In this document: piece by piece, positions 63,151 through 64,000 of the stretch | Position numbering within the stretch: the stretch's first letter is position 1 | How the letters are laid out: each line of letters begins with the position of its first letter | Source: an uncultured Pseudomonadales bacterium | GTDB taxonomy: Bacteria > Pseudomonadota > Gammaproteobacteria > Pseudomonadales > Cellvibrionaceae | Assembly (NCBI GenBank): GCA_947488935.1 | Contig: CANLBN010000006.1 | Coordinates: 186,001 to 250,000, forward strand | Direction of reading: 5' to 3' | DNA: 64,000 nucleotides | Made by a program: the position numbers and the translations under genes | The notes under the pieces: model-generated | Told to the model about the DNA's origin: nothing | What the model saw: only the letters and a program-made list of their open reading frames with translations | Database searches by the model: none

Positions 63151-64000
63151 TTGCGCCTATTACTGTTATTGCTTGCCTGTCTTTGTACACAATCTGCCCT
63201 CTCCAATACTCAGCGTTACTCAACAGACGCTCTATTTGAACAGTTTTCTCAGTCTATTTTCAAAGTGCGTATTATCGATATTAACTCTGGTAGCCAATCG
63301 ACAATCGGCACAGGGTTTTTGGTAGAAGATGGCAGCTTATTAGCCACTAATTTTCACGTGGTTTCTGCCTTGGTCAACAAGCCCAACCAGTACCGCGCAG
63401 AGATTGATATCGCAGGCGAGAGTCACACGCTAGAGCTTACCTCTTTTGATGTTGTACACGATTTGGCCATACTACAAGCACCCAATAAAACAGTACTTGG
63501 ACAAGCCTTAACACTATCGCTGGAACCTCTTAATAAAGGGCACACGTTATATTCTATTGGGAATCCCCACGATATTGGCATGACGGTTGTTGAAGGCACC
63601 TATAACGGTTTAGTGGCTCACCGCTTTATCGATTCTATTCATTTTAGCGGCGCGATTAATTCAGGTATGAGTGGTGGCCCAACCATTACTGACCGTGGCG
63701 ATGTGGTAGGTATTAATGTCGCCTCGTCGGGTGATCAAATTGGCTTTTTAGTGCCCGTAGATAAACTGGCTAACTTACTCTCCACACTAGATAACGAGAC
63801 CAATAACACTCAAACACACTATGAATTGATTCGTCAGCAAATAACTGATTTTAGTGAACAAGCGATCGATGAATTATTGCAGAAGGACTGGCCATTAGAA
63901 AAACTGGCGGATACGCAGGTGGCGGGTCAGATATCCGAGTCACTATCTTGCTGGGGCGATAGTGACAATAATGAAGACAGCCGCCTAAAAACAGTGTCGA
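63151..64000 (+). CDS. Secreted trypsin-like serine protease, partial
   Basis: The gene runs off the right edge; 283 residues are visible. It begins with TTG at 63151, preceded by AAAGGA at a good distance; the ATG at 63144 leads to a stop. The N-terminus is a signal peptide (L-R-L-L-L-L-L-L-A-C-L-C-T, cleavage after A-L-S). The catalytic triad is complete: His in N-F-H-V-V, Asp in V-H-D-L-A-I, Ser in N-S-G-M-S-G-G-P. This is a trypsin-like domain of the DegP/HtrA class; whether a PDZ or other domain follows is not visible. Confidence 0.88.
   Translation, partial: MRLLLLLLACLCTQSALSNTQRYSTDALFEQFSQSIFKVRIIDINSGSQSTIGTGFLVEDGSLLATNFHVVSALVNKPNQYRAEIDIAGESHTLELTSFDVVHDLAILQAPNKTVLGQALTLSLEPLNKGHTLYSIGNPHDIGMTVVEGTYNGLVAHRFIDSIHFSGAINSGMSGGPTITDRGDVVGINVASSGDQIGFLVPVDKLANLLSTLDNETNNTQTHYELIRQQITDFSEQAIDELLQKDWPLEKLADTQVAGQISESLSCWGDSDNNEDSRLKTVS

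Overview
This window is a chromosomal segment of a Gram-negative gammaproteobacterium. It is AT-rich, by eye about 40 percent GC. Gene content and order (lpoA-yraN-diaA-dolP, dcd-apbC-metG-rnf, sthA, algP-like, a Pseudomonas-type isocitrate lyase, holD-rimI) fit the Pseudomonas/Cellvibrio side of the class, probably a marine Cellvibrionales-type bacterium. The genus is inferred from style and was not tested. There is no rRNA, tRNA, CRISPR array, insertion sequence or prophage. About 60 protein genes fill the window. Both ends are cut: a GGDEF protein on the left and a secreted serine protease on the right.

Layout. 1-1693: end of a diguanylate cyclase gene, then a reverse cluster of uracil-DNA glycosylase-like, DUF1059-like and Nudix genes. 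1767-5609: a PhzF-like isomerase facing an ergothioneine cluster (small membrane protein, egtB, egtD). 6072-8754: dinB with a perfect LexA box, an unknown gene and an AlgP-like lysine/alanine-rich protein. 8889-12724: a secreted unknown protein, glpE, a cyclic-nucleotide-binding protein and selO. 12907-15173: HDOD protein and sthA, overlapping. 15204-20273: rsmI divergent from lpoA-yraN-diaA-dolP (cell envelope and replication timing). 20317-26290: an RraB-like protein, uup, a Tat-exported M15 peptidase, a MATE pump and a lipoprotein.

26563-37256: dcd, DUF427 and apbC read leftward; metG and the complete Rnf/Rsx ion-translocating complex (rsxABCDGE) read rightward with tight overlaps, so a housekeeping tRNA synthetase appears co-transcribed with a redox pump. 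37381-43013: a solute-binding-like protein converges on a 1213-residue BvgS-like hybrid kinase followed by a receiver-EAL phosphodiesterase, a probable c-di-GMP signalling module. 43177-51858: exonuclease III of the Crc-like subgroup with its catalytic residues, a membrane-anchored L7/L12-like protein, a RoxA-type hydroxylase, a phytase/esterase-like secreted protein, an acidic porin, YaiI, a periplasmic MsrA and a DUF3179 protein.

51969-58102: the glyoxylate shunt (malate synthase G and isocitrate lyase) beside a divergent XRE/ScfR-RamB-type regulator. The regulator-aceB gap carries repeated TTGTRAAATT boxes, and the aceB-aceA gap is unusually rich in hairpins. 58396-64000: a small protein resembling ADP-ribosyltransferase folds, then a reverse operon leuA - HolD-like - rimI - DMT exporter, and the start of a trypsin-like protease.

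The best leads for undescribed biology are the hairpin-dense aceB-aceA region with its shared operator motif, the YHGT-motif protein at 58396, the Imm51/RraB-like protein at 20317, the PhzF homologue without the usual catalytic Glu, and two non-coding inverted-repeat elements (9591-9659 and 11050-11157). No obvious defence island or biosynthetic megacluster is present. All family assignments rest on reading motifs; no database search was run.
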